A stretch of DNA of 64,000 bases from Butyricicoccus_A sp963620595 (lineage in GTDB: Bacteria; Bacillota; Clostridia; Oscillospirales; Butyricicoccaceae). The position numbers and the translations under genes were made by a program. This document shows, in pieces, positions 9,663 to 18,212 of this stretch (positions are counted from its first letter, which is position 1; the number at the start of each line of letters is the position of its first letter). Below the pieces are notes generated by a model. It was not told the origin of the DNA. It was given only the letters and a program-made list of their open reading frames with translations, and did not search any database. The DNA is taken from contig CAVFAY010000002.1 of NCBI GenBank assembly GCA_963620595.1, positions 1-64,000 of the forward strand, written 5' to 3'.

Positions 9663-11423
9663 TTGGCCATTGATGAACGATTTCTCGATGAACTGAATGC
9701 CAGATGCGATATTGTAGATATTGTGTCACGCTATGTCTCTCTGAAAAAGAAGGGCAGCAACTATTTTGGACTGTGTCCGTTTCACAATGAGAAAACGCCG
9801 TCGTTTTCTGTAGCACCGGACAAGCAGATGTTTTACTGCTTCGGCTGCGGCAAGGGCGGCGGCCCCATTCGCTTTATTATGGATGCGGAAGGGCTGGATT
9901 TTCCGGATGCCGTTCAGTTTCTCGCCAAGGAATACAATATGGAAGTGCCGGAGACAGGAAGCAGTCCGCAGACGCGGCATTTGCGCGAACGGTCACTGCA
10001 AGCCTTGACGGAAGCTGCTCGCTTCTTTTATGCGCAGCTATACAGCCCGCAGGGGGCGCGAGCATTAGAATATTTCCAAAAGCGCAGATTGAGCAAAAAA
10101 ACTATGAACAATTTCGGTCTGGGCTATGCGCCGGATTCTTTTCATGCCCTGCTCGATGCGATGACGCAAAAGGGATTTACTAAAGAAGAGCTGGAAGCTG
10201 CCGGTCTTATCACACGCAGCGAACGAGGTACATATTTTGATAAGTTTCGCAATCGTGTGATGTTTCCGATTATTGACATGCGCGGCGATGTCATTGCATT
10301 CGGCGGGCGCGTCATGGATGACAGCAAGCCGAAGTACCTCAATTCACCGGAGACCATCGTGTTTAACAAACGGCGCAATTTGTTTGCGATGAACCGAGCG
10401 AAAAAAACAAAGAGTGAATATTTCTTACTCGCAGAGGGCTATATGGATGTCATTGCTCTGCATCAGGCGGGGTTTGACAGCGCGGTAGCTTCTCTGGGAA
10501 CTTCTCTGACGGAAGAACAGGCGCGGTTGCTGTCGCGGCACACCAAAACCGTCATTGTCTGCTATGATGCCGACACCGCCGGACAGTCGGCGGCACAGAG
10601 AGCCATTGATATTTTGAAAAAAACAGGCATTCGCGTCAAGATATTAAAGATTCCGGGAGCTAAGGATCCGGATGAATTTATCAAGGCGAAAGGGCCGGAT
10701 GCATTCCGTAAGCTCATTGAGCGGTCGGACAATGATGTGCGCTATCGCATTGAATCGGCAAAGGATAAATATGACTTTACCGAGGATGACCAGAGGATTC
10801 TGTTTCTGCGCGAAGCCGCAGGCATTATCGCACTGCTGGACAGCAAAGTAGAACAGGATGTGTATACTACATCAACAGCCAAGCTGGCCGGTGTGACGCC
10901 GGAAGCCTTTCGGCAGGAGGTCAAGCAGGCAAAGGTTCGTCTGCGTTCGCAGGCAAAACGAACGATGCACCGAGAGGTGCGCACGCCGGCACAGGCTGTA
11001 CAGCCGAAGGATCGAACGATGCATTTTGACAATGTGCGTTCTGCGCGCGCAGAAGAGGGAGTTTTATCTCTTTTGTTTTCAGATACCTCTTTGATGGAAC
11101 AGATGCGTCAGGTTTTAACGCCGGATGATTTTTCTTCTCCAGAGCTGGGCAAAATATACGGTCTTTGTTCGGCACTGTATAACAGTGGCCGCACAATTGC
11201 TGTCCCTGCCTTAGAAGGAAAATTGGAACCGCGGGAAATGGATCTGCTGGCATCGGCACTGCGTATAGAGATTCCCATCGACCGCAGACAGCAGGCACTG
11301 GAGGACTATACTCAAATTATTCAGGAGCAAAAGCTGATGCGTGAGACGCAGATTGACACGCAAGAAGATCCACTACTCAAAAAAGCGCAGATGCAGCGCA
11401 AAAATAAGGGGTTTGCAGGATAA
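9663..11423 (+). CDS. dnaG: DNA primase (DnaG)
   Basis: DnaG makes RNA primers for replication at the fork. The 586-residue protein has a CHC2 zinc ribbon with ligands C38, H41, C59 and C62 (CPFH...CFGCGKGG). The Toprim catalytic core has the acidic motifs AEGYMDVIALHQAGF and CYDADTAG. A less conserved C-terminal helicase-interaction region follows. The start is TTG, with AAAGGCGG about 7 bases upstream; no in-frame ATG exists nearby. The preceding 151 bases hold only A/T-rich sequence, a weak TTGCAA/TATGTA promoter candidate near 9567-9596 and a small hairpin near 9603-9619. rpoD follows after 39 bases, the classic dnaG-rpoD pairing. Confidence 0.95.
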   Translation: MAIDERFLDELNARCDIVDIVSRYVSLKKKGSNYFGLCPFHNEKTPSFSVAPDKQMFYCFGCGKGGGPIRFIMDAEGLDFPDAVQFLAKEYNMEVPETGSSPQTRHLRERSLQALTEAARFFYAQLYSPQGARALEYFQKRRLSKKTMNNFGLGYAPDSFHALLDAMTQKGFTKEELEAAGLITRSERGTYFDKFRNRVMFPIIDMRGDVIAFGGRVMDDSKPKYLNSPETIVFNKRRNLFAMNRAKKTKSEYFLLAEGYMDVIALHQAGFDSAVASLGTSLTEEQARLLSRHTKTVIVCYDADTAGQSAAQRAIDILKKTGIRVKILKIPGAKDPDEFIKAKGPDAFRKLIERSDNDVRYRIESAKDKYDFTEDDQRILFLREAAGIIALLDSKVEQDVYTTSTAKLAGVTPEAFRQEVKQAKVRLRSQAKRTMHREVRTPAQAVQPKDRTMHFDNVRSARAEEGVLSLLFSDTSLMEQMRQVLTPDDFSSPELGKIYGLCSALYNSGRTIAVPALEGKLEPREMDLLASALRIEIPIDRRQQALEDYTQIIQEQKLMRETQIDTQEDPLLKKAQMQRKNKGFAG

Positions 11424-11462
11424 TACCGCAATACATGATTAATTTATTTGGAGGCTTAAAGA

Positions 11463-12686
11463 ATGACACAGGACATGGATGTAAAAAAGCAGACAGCCAT
11501 CAAAGAGCTTATCGCTTTGGGCAAAAAAAAGGGCAAGCTCACACTGAAGGAAATGTCTGATGCACTGGAGTCCATCGACATGGAGTCGGATGAGCTGGAT
11601 AAACTGTATGAAGAGCTGGAGAAGGCTGGCATTGAATTGCAGGGTGCTGAGGCTCTGGCAGCTCCGACAGAATCCGAAGAGGAATTTTCTGAGGACGCTG
11701 TAGAGGAAGTCACCAAGGAAGAATTGGAAGACACGGAATCTCTCGCAGAAGGCTTCGCGATTGATGATCCGGTGCGTATGTACTTAAAGGAAATCGGCAA
11801 GGTTGACCTGCTGACGCCGGACGAAGAAGTCGAGCTGGCAAAGAAGATGCAGGCCGGCATGGAAGCCAAGGAAAAAATCAAGGAGCTGGACGAACGCCAG
11901 CGCAACGGCGAAACCATCGACGAGAAGGAATATCAGGCACTGCGCAAGGCGATTCGCGGCGGCGAAAATGCAAAGAAGCGTCTGTCTGAGGCAAACCTGC
12001 GACTGGTTGTTTCCATTGCCAAGCGATATGTCGGCCGCGGTATGCTGTTCCTTGATCTGATTCAGGAAGGCAATCTGGGTCTGCTCAAGGCGGTAGAGAA
12101 ATTCGACTGCACCAAGGGCTTTAAGTTCTCTACGTATGCAACGTGGTGGATTCGTCAGGCAATCACTCGTGCGATTGCTGACCAGGCACGTACCATTCGT
12201 ATTCCGGTACACATGGTAGAGACCATTAACAAGGTCATTCGCGTTTCCCGTCAGCTGCTGCAGGAGCTGGGTCATGACCCGCAGCCGGAGGAAATCGCAG
12301 AAGAGATGAATATGCCGGTTGAGCGCGTGCGCGAAATCCTCAAGATTGCACAGGAGCCGGTATCCCTTGAAACACCAATCGGTGAAGAGGAAGATAGCCA
12401 TCTGGGCGATTTTATTCCGGATGATGATGCTCTGGAGCCAGCAGAGGCTGCTTCGTTTACCCTGCTCAAGGAGCAGTTGGTAGAAGTGCTCAAGACACTG
12501 ACACCGCGCGAGGAAAAGGTTCTGCGCCTGCGCTTTGGCATTGAAGACGGCCGTACCCGCACGCTGGAGGAAGTCGGCAAAGAATTCAATGTAACCCGCG
12601 AGCGTATTCGTCAGATTGAGGCGAAGGCACTGCGTAAGCTGCGCCATCCGAGCCGCTCGAAGAAGCTGAAGGATTTTCTGAACTAA
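11463..12686 (+). CDS. rpoD: primary RNA polymerase sigma factor (SigA/RpoD)
   Basis: This is the housekeeping sigma factor. The 407-residue protein has an acidic region 1.1 and region 1.2 DDPVRMYLKEIG near residue 100. The region 2 core includes EANLRLVVSIAKRYVGRGM, FLDLIQEGNLGL and FSTYATWWIRQAITRA. Region 3 is DQARTIRIPVHMVETI, and region 4 ends with TLEEVGKEFNVTRERIRQIEAKALRKLRHP. The start ATG follows TTTGGAGGCTTAAAGA. It lies in the dnaG operon and recognises the TTGACA/TATAAT promoters seen throughout the window. Confidence 0.98.
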   Translation: MTQDMDVKKQTAIKELIALGKKKGKLTLKEMSDALESIDMESDELDKLYEELEKAGIELQGAEALAAPTESEEEFSEDAVEEVTKEELEDTESLAEGFAIDDPVRMYLKEIGKVDLLTPDEEVELAKKMQAGMEAKEKIKELDERQRNGETIDEKEYQALRKAIRGGENAKKRLSEANLRLVVSIAKRYVGRGMLFLDLIQEGNLGLLKAVEKFDCTKGFKFSTYATWWIRQAITRAIADQARTIRIPVHMVETINKVIRVSRQLLQELGHDPQPEEIAEEMNMPVERVREILKIAQEPVSLETPIGEEEDSHLGDFIPDDDALEPAEAASFTLLKEQLVEVLKTLTPREEKVLRLRFGIEDGRTRTLEEVGKEFNVTRERIRQIEAKALRKLRHPSRSKKLKDFLN

Positions 12687-12704
12687 TATTAGGAGGCGCA
12701 TACC

Positions 12705-13193
12705 ATGGTTCGGCGCGATAAACAGAATTATTATCTTGATATGGCACAGGTCGCGCTGGAGCGCAGTACCTGCCTGCGCCGCAGCTTTGGCGCTGTCATT
12801 GTAAAAAATGACGTCATTATTTCGACAGGATACAATGGTGCGCCGCGTGGACGTGCCAATTGCATTGACTTAAATTACTGCATTCGGCAGCAGCGCAATG
12901 TGCCGCGCGGCACACAGTATGAGCTGTGCCGCGCCATTCATGCGGAGGCCAATGCTATTATTGCGGCATCCCGCGAGGAGATGATTGGCTCTACGCTGTA
13001 TCTCGTGGGACGCGATACACAGACCGGTGAAATCATGCGCGATGCGGATTCCTGTCCGATGTGCAAACGGCAGATCATCAATGCAGGAATCAGCAAGGTG
13101 GTGATCCGTCGAGACAATGACAACTATGATGTCATTGATGTCGAGGATTGGGTAAAGCATGATGAGCTGCTCGGCGGAAAAATTGGATACTGA
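12705..13193 (+). CDS. deoxycytidylate (dCMP) deaminase family protein
   Basis: The product probably converts dCMP to dUMP, feeding thymidylate synthesis. The 162-residue protein carries the zinc cytidine-deaminase signatures: HAEANAI (zinc ligand plus catalytic Glu) near residue 83 and SCPMCKRQI near residue 123. The N-terminal MAQVALERSTCLRRSFGAVIV is typical of the ComEB/dCMP deaminase branch. The start ATG follows TAGGAGGCGCATACC and lies 18 bases after rpoD. The same family includes ComEB, a competence-locus protein, but no com genes are nearby, so no competence role is claimed. Confidence 0.88.
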   Translation: MVRRDKQNYYLDMAQVALERSTCLRRSFGAVIVKNDVIISTGYNGAPRGRANCIDLNYCIRQQRNVPRGTQYELCRAIHAEANAIIAASREEMIGSTLYLVGRDTQTGEIMRDADSCPMCKRQIINAGISKVVIRRDNDNYDVIDVEDWVKHDELLGGKIGY

Positions 13194-13208
13194 TTAAAAA
13201 AATCTCGA

Positions 13209-13246
13209 GAACAGAAGCAAAACAACCTTGCCTCTGTTCTTTTTTT
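13209..13246 (+). terminator. terminator of the dnaG-rpoD-dCMP deaminase operon
   Basis: GAACAGAAGC and GCCTCTGTTC form a 10-bp stem with one mismatch, followed by seven T. It starts 15 bases after the preceding stop codon. Confidence 0.9.
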
Positions 13247-13295
13247 GTCTAAAAATAATAAAATGAGGTTAAAAATTAAGAATGCTTTGTATTGA

Positions 13296-13324
13296 TTGAC
13301 GAAAAAATTCCTCTCTGATATAAT
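13296..13324 (+). promoter_or_regulatory. SigA promoter of the SLH/L,D-transpeptidase gene
   Basis: TTGACG and TATAAT are separated by 17 bases, close to the ideal sigma-A consensus. The start codon at 13371 lies about 40 bases beyond the predicted transcription start. Confidence 0.85.
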
Positions 13325-13370
13325 GAACTTACAGAACGAAACATCTTGATTCGGAAAGGGAGGGAAATAT

Positions 13371-15611
13371 ATGAAATGGTCAAAAAGAGTAGTTGCGACA
13401 ATTCTTGCGGGTATGATGGCAGTATTCATGATGCCTCAGGTTTGGGCGGCAGAGGAAGAAACAGAACAACAAGAAGTGCAGATAACAGAGCAGCAAAAAC
13501 CAGAAGAACCGATTGTGCCTGAGAAATCAGAGACCCCAGAGCAGCCAGAGATTCCGAAAGAACCGGAAACGCCGGAAGAATCGGAACAATCACAGCAGAA
13601 ACAGGTGGCACTGCGCACGGATCATAGTCGATTTATGTCAGGCTATACGGATGGACGGTTTGGTGTAAATGATTCTCTGACGTGGGCACAAACCAGCGTG
13701 ATTTTATACCAACTGCTGGCAGATCAGTCCATGGGTGATTTACCGTATACGTATACGGATGTGAAGGAAACCGATTGGTTCTATCAGGCAGTTACAACCT
13801 TGGCATCACGTGGTATTTTGACTGATACAGGCGGTACATTTCATCCGGACGAAACAATCACGCGTGGGGAATTCATCTGTTTAGTGGTACGTCTGGTCGG
13901 TATTGATGAAAATGCCTCCAGTTCCTTTAGCGATGTATCAGAAGATAATCCGATGTATCCGGCAATATCGACAGCCACACAGCGCGGTTGGATTAGCGGA
14001 TATAATAACGGTACGTTCCAACCTAATGCGGTACTGAGAAGAGCAGAAGCAACTGTGGTATTTGACCGTATACTCGGGAGAAAAATGGACACACAAATTT
14101 TGCAGCAGGCGCAGAATTTGCGGGAGTTTGCCGATGTGGCATCCAGTCACTGGGCATATGGGGCAATTTTGGAGGCATCCATTGACCATGATGGCATAGT
14201 GAATGAGGATGGTACCGAAACATGGAACAGTTATACACCGGCCTATCCGATTTCATTGACGTATTCCGGCAAGACAGTCACGCGAAACATCTATGAAGGC
14301 ACTAAGCCGTATCATGTACCAAGTAAAGATGACAGCGGAAAGGATATTACGCACTGGATGACGCCGAATGGTCAGGTGGCTGACCCAATTGACCAGCCTA
14401 TATATGCGGCAGCATCGTACACGGCATGGTATGCGCCAAAGCTGATGACAGCACACAATCAGTATATTTCCGGTTATGGAAAAAATACGTTTGGCCCGCA
14501 GGATGTGCTAACGCGCGCACAAGCCTGCACGATTCTGTATGGTTTGTTAGCAGATCAATTTGACGGCTCATATCCGAGTGAATTTTCCGATGTTCCATCG
14601 AATGCATGGTATGCAAAGGCAGTGAAAACACTGGCATCGCGCGGATTTTTAGCCACAGGCACGACATTTCGGCCAAATGATGCGATAACACGCGGTGAAT
14701 TTGTCGAGATGGTTTCACGTTTAGTTTCATACACCAATGGCGACAGTCTCTTTACTGATGTCAGCGCCGACAATCCGTATTACAACGCGATTATAACTGC
14801 AGCGGCACAGGGCTGGATTGGCGGATTTGGTGATGGGACGTTTCGGCCTAATGAATCACTGACGCGCACGCAGGCTGTGGTAATATACAACAAAATTTTG
14901 GGACGTACCGGAGACAAGACCACCGAACAGCAAATGGATGAGCGCTATACCTTCAGGGATGTATCAAAAGAATTCTGGGGTTATCAGGCGATCATGGAAG
15001 CGGCAACAACGCATGGGTATACGAAAAAAAGCAATGCAGAAGTATGGTCGGAGTACACACACAAGTACACCGATTCTGTATCGTGGGAGAGTTCAGCCAG
15101 CGTTGTGGCAGCATCCAAGATTACCAATAAAATTACGAGTACATACAGCGGCGATTACACCCAGAAGTATAATGTGGATTACTCTGCAGGTCTCAAGGAA
15201 TCCTACATCAACGGCAAGGGATATTCCAGCAAGACGAAGTATTTGGTTTGGGTGAGCAGGCAAAACCAGAAGGTGTATGTTTTCACCGGTTCGAAGCAGC
15301 ACTGGAAACTTAGTAAGACGTTTATCTGTGGAACTGGTAAGAATTCTACACCGACTCCGACGGGCGTGACATATATTACCTATCGAGAAAAGGGATGGAA
15401 TCATAAGTCATATTCCTGCAAGCCGGTGGTACGCTTCTATCCGGATACCGGATATGCGTTCCATTCACGTTTGTATTATCCGAACTACAATGGCTTGAAA
15501 GATAAGCGCATTGGATTTCCAATTTCTGCCGGATGTGTTCGAATGCTGGATACGGATATTACCTATTTGTACAAGAATATTCCGAACAACAGCACGGTCG
15601 TGATCTATTAG
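13371..15611 (+). CDS. SLH-domain L,D-transpeptidase (YkuD) surface enzyme
   Basis: This is an exported cell-wall enzyme predicted to cross-link or modify peptidoglycan. The 746-residue protein has a signal peptide (residues 1-26, cleaved after VWA) and a Glu/Pro-rich spacer (about 27-75). Two arms of S-layer-homology repeats follow (about 85-245 and 360-525). Each arm ends with a related extension containing W.SYTP or WSEYTH. The C-terminal YkuD domain (about 620-746) has its catalytic motif at H698 and C722 (HSRL...SAGCVRM). SLH repeats usually bind pyruvylated wall polymers, so the enzyme is held at the wall. A strong promoter precedes it and a terminator follows; it is monocistronic. Confidence 0.9.
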   Translation: MKWSKRVVATILAGMMAVFMMPQVWAAEEETEQQEVQITEQQKPEEPIVPEKSETPEQPEIPKEPETPEESEQSQQKQVALRTDHSRFMSGYTDGRFGVNDSLTWAQTSVILYQLLADQSMGDLPYTYTDVKETDWFYQAVTTLASRGILTDTGGTFHPDETITRGEFICLVVRLVGIDENASSSFSDVSEDNPMYPAISTATQRGWISGYNNGTFQPNAVLRRAEATVVFDRILGRKMDTQILQQAQNLREFADVASSHWAYGAILEASIDHDGIVNEDGTETWNSYTPAYPISLTYSGKTVTRNIYEGTKPYHVPSKDDSGKDITHWMTPNGQVADPIDQPIYAAASYTAWYAPKLMTAHNQYISGYGKNTFGPQDVLTRAQACTILYGLLADQFDGSYPSEFSDVPSNAWYAKAVKTLASRGFLATGTTFRPNDAITRGEFVEMVSRLVSYTNGDSLFTDVSADNPYYNAIITAAAQGWIGGFGDGTFRPNESLTRTQAVVIYNKILGRTGDKTTEQQMDERYTFRDVSKEFWGYQAIMEAATTHGYTKKSNAEVWSEYTHKYTDSVSWESSASVVAASKITNKITSTYSGDYTQKYNVDYSAGLKESYINGKGYSSKTKYLVWVSRQNQKVYVFTGSKQHWKLSKTFICGTGKNSTPTPTGVTYITYREKGWNHKSYSCKPVVRFYPDTGYAFHSRLYYPNYNGLKDKRIGFPISAGCVRMLDTDITYLYKNIPNNSTVVIY

Positions 15612-15643
15612 ACAGAAATGTTGCAGGAAACGAGAAGTGACAA

Positions 15644-15674
15644 AAAAACGCAGTCCGTTATGGACTGCGTTTTT
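15644..15674. terminator. bidirectional terminator between convergent genes
   Basis: AAAAACGCAGTCC and GGACTGCGTTTTT form a near-perfect hairpin with A and T tracts on the two sides. It can end both the SLH/L,D-transpeptidase transcript and the nitroreductase transcript, which converge here. Confidence 0.93.
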
Positions 15675-15692
15675 GCTGTATGTACGGAGAAA

Positions 15693-16229
15693 TTAGTCTG
15701 CGTAAGAGAGCAGAGTTTCTACATCCTTGCGGCGTGGTGCCTTTGGCTCCTCGTCCGGATAACCGATGGCAATCAGAGCGGCGATTTCCTGATCTTCCGG
15801 AATGTTCAGATACTTCTCCAGCTCATGGCGATGGAAGATACCCATGATGACGGTGCCGAGACCATGGTCATGTGCGGACAGGCACAGCGTCTGTCCGGCA
15901 ATGCCGGCATCATACATCTGCCAGCCTTCACCGCGGTCAGTGGTAAACGAACCGTCACGCTCATAGCCGGAACGATTCTTGATAAAGGTCTGCACGATAA
16001 GCATCGGTGCGGTGGAAACGGTCTTTGCATTGAACGGCGCATACTCTGCTGCCAGTTTGTCAATGGCTTCTCTGCCCTCTACGACGATATAACGGGAGAT
16101 CTGCGTATTTTTCCAAGACGGCGCATAGGCTGCGTCAGCAATTACTTCTTCCAGAAGCTCATGCGGTACCGGTGTGTCCTTGTAATGACGGATGCTGCGG
16201 CGGCCGCGGATGCATTCTTTTGCGTTCAT
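15693..16229 (-). CDS. nitroreductase family flavoprotein
   Basis: The 178-residue protein is an FMN-dependent NAD(P)H oxidoreductase of the nitroreductase superfamily; its substrate cannot be read from sequence. The N-terminal FMN-phosphate motif CIRGRRSIRHYKD, the segment AAYAPSWKNTQISRYIVVE and the C-terminal AALIAIGYPDEEP are typical. The frame stays open 25 codons further upstream. The chosen ATG is supported by AAAGGAGGATTTCCCT directly in front of it and by the conserved family start MNAKECI. It is transcribed alone and ends at the shared terminator. Confidence 0.9.
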   Translation of the reverse strand: MNAKECIRGRRSIRHYKDTPVPHELLEEVIADAAYAPSWKNTQISRYIVVEGREAIDKLAAEYAPFNAKTVSTAPMLIVQTFIKNRSGYERDGSFTTDRGEGWQMYDAGIAGQTLCLSAHDHGLGTVIMGIFHRHELEKYLNIPEDQEIAALIAIGYPDEEPKAPRRKDVETLLSYAD

Positions 16230-16307
16230 AGGGAAATCCTCCTTTGATTTCGTTGTGTCATATTTGACTGTTTTCAGTATACGACAAAGTGCGGGGGAAT
16301 GCAATGA

Positions 16308-16344
16308 AAAAAATATCCCCGAACAACTTTCTGCTCGGGGATAA
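16308..16344 (-). terminator. terminator of the small membrane protein gene
   Basis: On the minus strand TATCCCCGAGC pairs with GTTCGGGGATA and is followed by seven T. It lies just downstream of the 106-residue membrane protein gene. Confidence 0.88.
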
Positions 16345-16352
16345 ACAATGGC

Positions 16353-16673
16353 TTATTGACGCAATTGTGATAATTTGCGATACATAATGAGATGAACAAT
16401 GCTGAGCGCTGCACTGATAATCAAAGACGCGGCATAGACATACAGCCAAATAGGATAGGCGTTGTCTGTCAGGTTGACGAGTGATACTTGGAAAAACAAT
16501 CCGGTACCGAGACCGATTAAAAGCAAAATATGCGTGATAACATCGGGGATGATATTCAGCTTGCTTTTGATGAGTCCCAGACGGGCAATGCTGCAAAGAA
16601 TAATCGCGGGAGCGATAAAAGCAAATGCCGATGCATAGCCCAAATACTGCATGAGTTGTGTAAGTGTGTTCAT
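16353..16673 (-). CDS. small multi-pass membrane protein, function unknown
   Basis: The 106-residue product is mostly hydrophobic, with three to four predicted membrane segments (about residues 8-32, 44-64 and 74-97) and a basic tail RKLSQLRQ. I do not recognise the family. AGAAAGGACATTGTATC precedes the ATG, which supports real translation. A terminator follows directly. It shares orientation with the lipoprotein genes upstream, but the 66-base gap leaves open whether it is cotranscribed with them. Confidence 0.7.
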   Translation of the reverse strand: MNTLTQLMQYLGYASAFAFIAPAIILCSIARLGLIKSKLNIIPDVITHILLLIGLGTGLFFQVSLVNLTDNAYPIWLYVYAASLIISAALSIVHLIMYRKLSQLRQ

Positions 16674-16739
16674 GATACAATGTCCTTTCTATAACAAGAG
16701 TATCATAAAACAAATTGAGACAATTGTCAAAACACGGTG

Positions 16740-17294
16740 TTATTTTGTCGGCGGTGTTTTGCTCATGTCGACCACGATGCTGACTTGGGCAGCGGAGCGC
16801 GCCTCCGGTGCATGATTTGCGTCGTCCTTGTCGGAGACATTTTTGTATTTTTCCACCGTGCCGTCGCAGACCAGCTGAACGGTCTGTTCTCCGGTAATCG
16901 CAGCGCTCAGTGCGGATGCGTCAAACTTGTAATTTTCCGGAGAATCGTCCAATTTTCCATATGGCTTGGATACATACTGGAAGGTGGGATTCTCGTCTCG
17001 GGTTGTCACGGCGATAAAACCGAAGGCTACCCATGTCTCCGGCAAATCCTCCGGAATCACATAGCAGGTATACTGCACAAGCTGCTGCGTGGAGCTGTCG
17101 TAGTTGTCTCGCAGAGACTGGACGGCATCTTCGTCCGTGCCGGCGTCCGTGAGAATCGCTTCTGCGACCTTCTGGCTGACAACCTCCAGCGTGGGATCTT
17201 TCAGCTTGAAGTTCTTGGGCTGTCCGCAGCCTGCGAGCAGAACGGCGCAAAATGCCAGACAGATCATCATAGATACGCGGTTTCTTTTCAACAT
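16740..17294 (-). CDS. putative lipoprotein, function unknown
   Basis: The 184-residue protein has a lipoprotein signal peptide ending in the lipobox LLAGC near residue 22, so it should be lipid-anchored outside the membrane. The mature part is soluble, with no recognisable catalytic motif. It is rich in Asp, Glu, Lys and Thr and ends in VSIVVDMSKTPPTK. It starts a run of small membrane-linked genes on the same strand. GGAGGGATTCCT precedes the ATG. Confidence 0.8.
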   Translation of the reverse strand: MLKRNRVSMMICLAFCAVLLAGCGQPKNFKLKDPTLEVVSQKVAEAILTDAGTDEDAVQSLRDNYDSSTQQLVQYTCYVIPEDLPETWVAFGFIAVTTRDENPTFQYVSKPYGKLDDSPENYKFDASALSAAITGEQTVQLVCDGTVEKYKNVSDKDDANHAPEARSAAQVSIVVDMSKTPPTK

Positions 17295-17306
17295 AGGAAT
17301 CCCTCC

Positions 17307-17417
17307 TTATTTTTTCTTTAGATATTTACGCAAAGCCTTATATCCAAACCAGATAATCATTGCAATAAAAACCAAAAGAATGAGATTGATAAGTTGGACT
17401 AGAAGCTCGATTGACAT
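17307..17417 (-). CDS. 36-residue single-span membrane microprotein, copy 1
   Basis: This small ORF begins MSIELLVQLINLILLVF and ends KALRKYLKKK. A single hydrophobic segment (about residues 5-25) is followed by a strongly basic tail. GGAGGGGG lies 8 bases before the ATG. A near copy lies at 18065-18175; the two proteins differ by only three conservative changes and the DNA is about 90% identical along the gene. The size, hydrophobic helix and Lys-rich end resemble type I toxin peptides and other regulatory microproteins, but no function can be assigned from sequence. Confidence 0.7.
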   Translation of the reverse strand: MSIELLVQLINLILLVFIAMIIWFGYKALRKYLKKK

Positions 17418-17444
17418 ATATACCCCCTCCATTTTTTCAATATG

Positions 17445-17597
17445 TTAGAGTGCGCGTAAAATAAGATTCATCAGTGTAAATAAGACAACGGCGATGATAA
17501 AGATAAGCGGGAAAATATTTTTCCCCTTTGCGAGAAGTTTCTTCCGTAACAGGTAGGTGATTCCTGTGAGAATCAGAGCGAATATCAGTGAGCACAA
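17445..17597 (-). CDS. possible 50-residue membrane ORF or gene remnant
   Basis: An open frame between the two microprotein copies encodes about 50 residues with two hydrophobic stretches (LIFALILTGITYLL and FPLIFIIAVVLFTLMNLIL) separated by a basic loop RKKLLAKGKN. No ATG or GTG is available. TTG at 17595-17597, with GGAAAG about 5 bases upstream, is the only reasonable start. The composition is that of a real membrane protein, but it may be a truncated remnant. No family is recognised. Confidence 0.4.
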   Translation of the reverse strand: MCSLIFALILTGITYLLRKKLLAKGKNIFPLIFIIAVVLFTLMNLILRAL

Positions 17598-17650
17598 TAG
17601 CTCTTTCCAGGTAAACGTAAAATCACAACCTTTATACTTGAAGCATCAGG

Positions 17651-17932
17651 TTATTTGTTAAAATCACTGACGGAAAACGTGCATACGGTTTTTCCATCTT
17701 CGTCGGTAACGGTGATTTTGTCTCCATCTTCGGTAACGGTATAATTGGTAGTTTCTCCGTTGTCATTTTTAAACGTGATAGTGGTTGGACCATCCGCCAA
17801 CTGGCTGATAGTTGGAACGGATTCTTGAATAGCAGCTTTCAGTGCATCTGTGGAAACTTGAGCGTTTCCGCAGCCGGAAAGAAGCAGCGCGGAAAGAGTG
17901 ACGCAGGCTGTTGCACAAATCCATTTTTTCAT
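17651..17932 (-). CDS. small putative lipoprotein
   Basis: The 93-residue protein has a signal peptide with lipobox LLSGC (Cys near residue 21). The short, Thr/Asp-rich mature domain contains ITFKNDNGETTNYTVTEDGD, which suggests a compact beta-sheet. No enzyme motif is visible. GGAGGGTATATTT precedes the ATG. It sits between the two 36-residue membrane microprotein genes and may belong with them. Function unknown. Confidence 0.78.
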   Translation of the reverse strand: MKKWICATACVTLSALLLSGCGNAQVSTDALKAAIQESVPTISQLADGPTTITFKNDNGETTNYTVTEDGDKITVTDEDGKTVCTFSVSDFNK

Positions 17933-18064
17933 AAATATACCCTCCTTTATATTACATATTATAACAAAATAAAGCTTAATAAAAAAGTGTTTTTTGGAAT
18001 CTTTAGAATTATTAAGAAACAGGCATCCCCAGATACCGGAGTATCTGGGGAAAGAGAGAAGATT

Positions 18065-18175
18065 TCATTTTTTCTTTAGATATTTACGTAAAGCTTTATA
18101 TCCAAACCAGATAATAACTGCAATAAAAATCAAAAGAATAAAATTGATAAGTTGGACTAGAAGTTCAATTGACAT
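18065..18175 (-). CDS. 36-residue single-span membrane microprotein, copy 2
   Basis: The second copy of the microprotein starts MSIELLVQLINFILLIF and ends LRKYLKKK. GAAGGGGGC precedes the ATG by about 5 bases. Compared with copy 1 (17307-17417) it has F for L, I for V and V for M inside the membrane segment, and otherwise identical residues. Conservative substitutions only, plus two separate strong ribosome binding sites, argue that both copies are expressed and selected. A hairpin (CCCCAGATAC/GTATCTGGGG at 18027-18050) lies downstream without a clear T run. Confidence 0.72.
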   Translation of the reverse strand: MSIELLVQLINFILLIFIAVIIWFGYKALRKYLKKK

Positions 18176-18212
18176 ATATGCCCCCTTCTTCATAGTAGCA
18201 TAGCGAAAAAAA

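Noticed and set aside
15618..16247. 209-codon plus-strand open frame opposite the nitroreductase
   Set aside because: The minus-strand frame carries clear nitroreductase motifs and a strong ribosome binding site; the plus frame has neither.
18027..18050. CCCCAGATAC/GTATCTGGGG hairpin as a terminator
   Set aside because: The hairpin is perfect but neither strand shows a clear T run after it, so it is mentioned only with the neighbouring gene.
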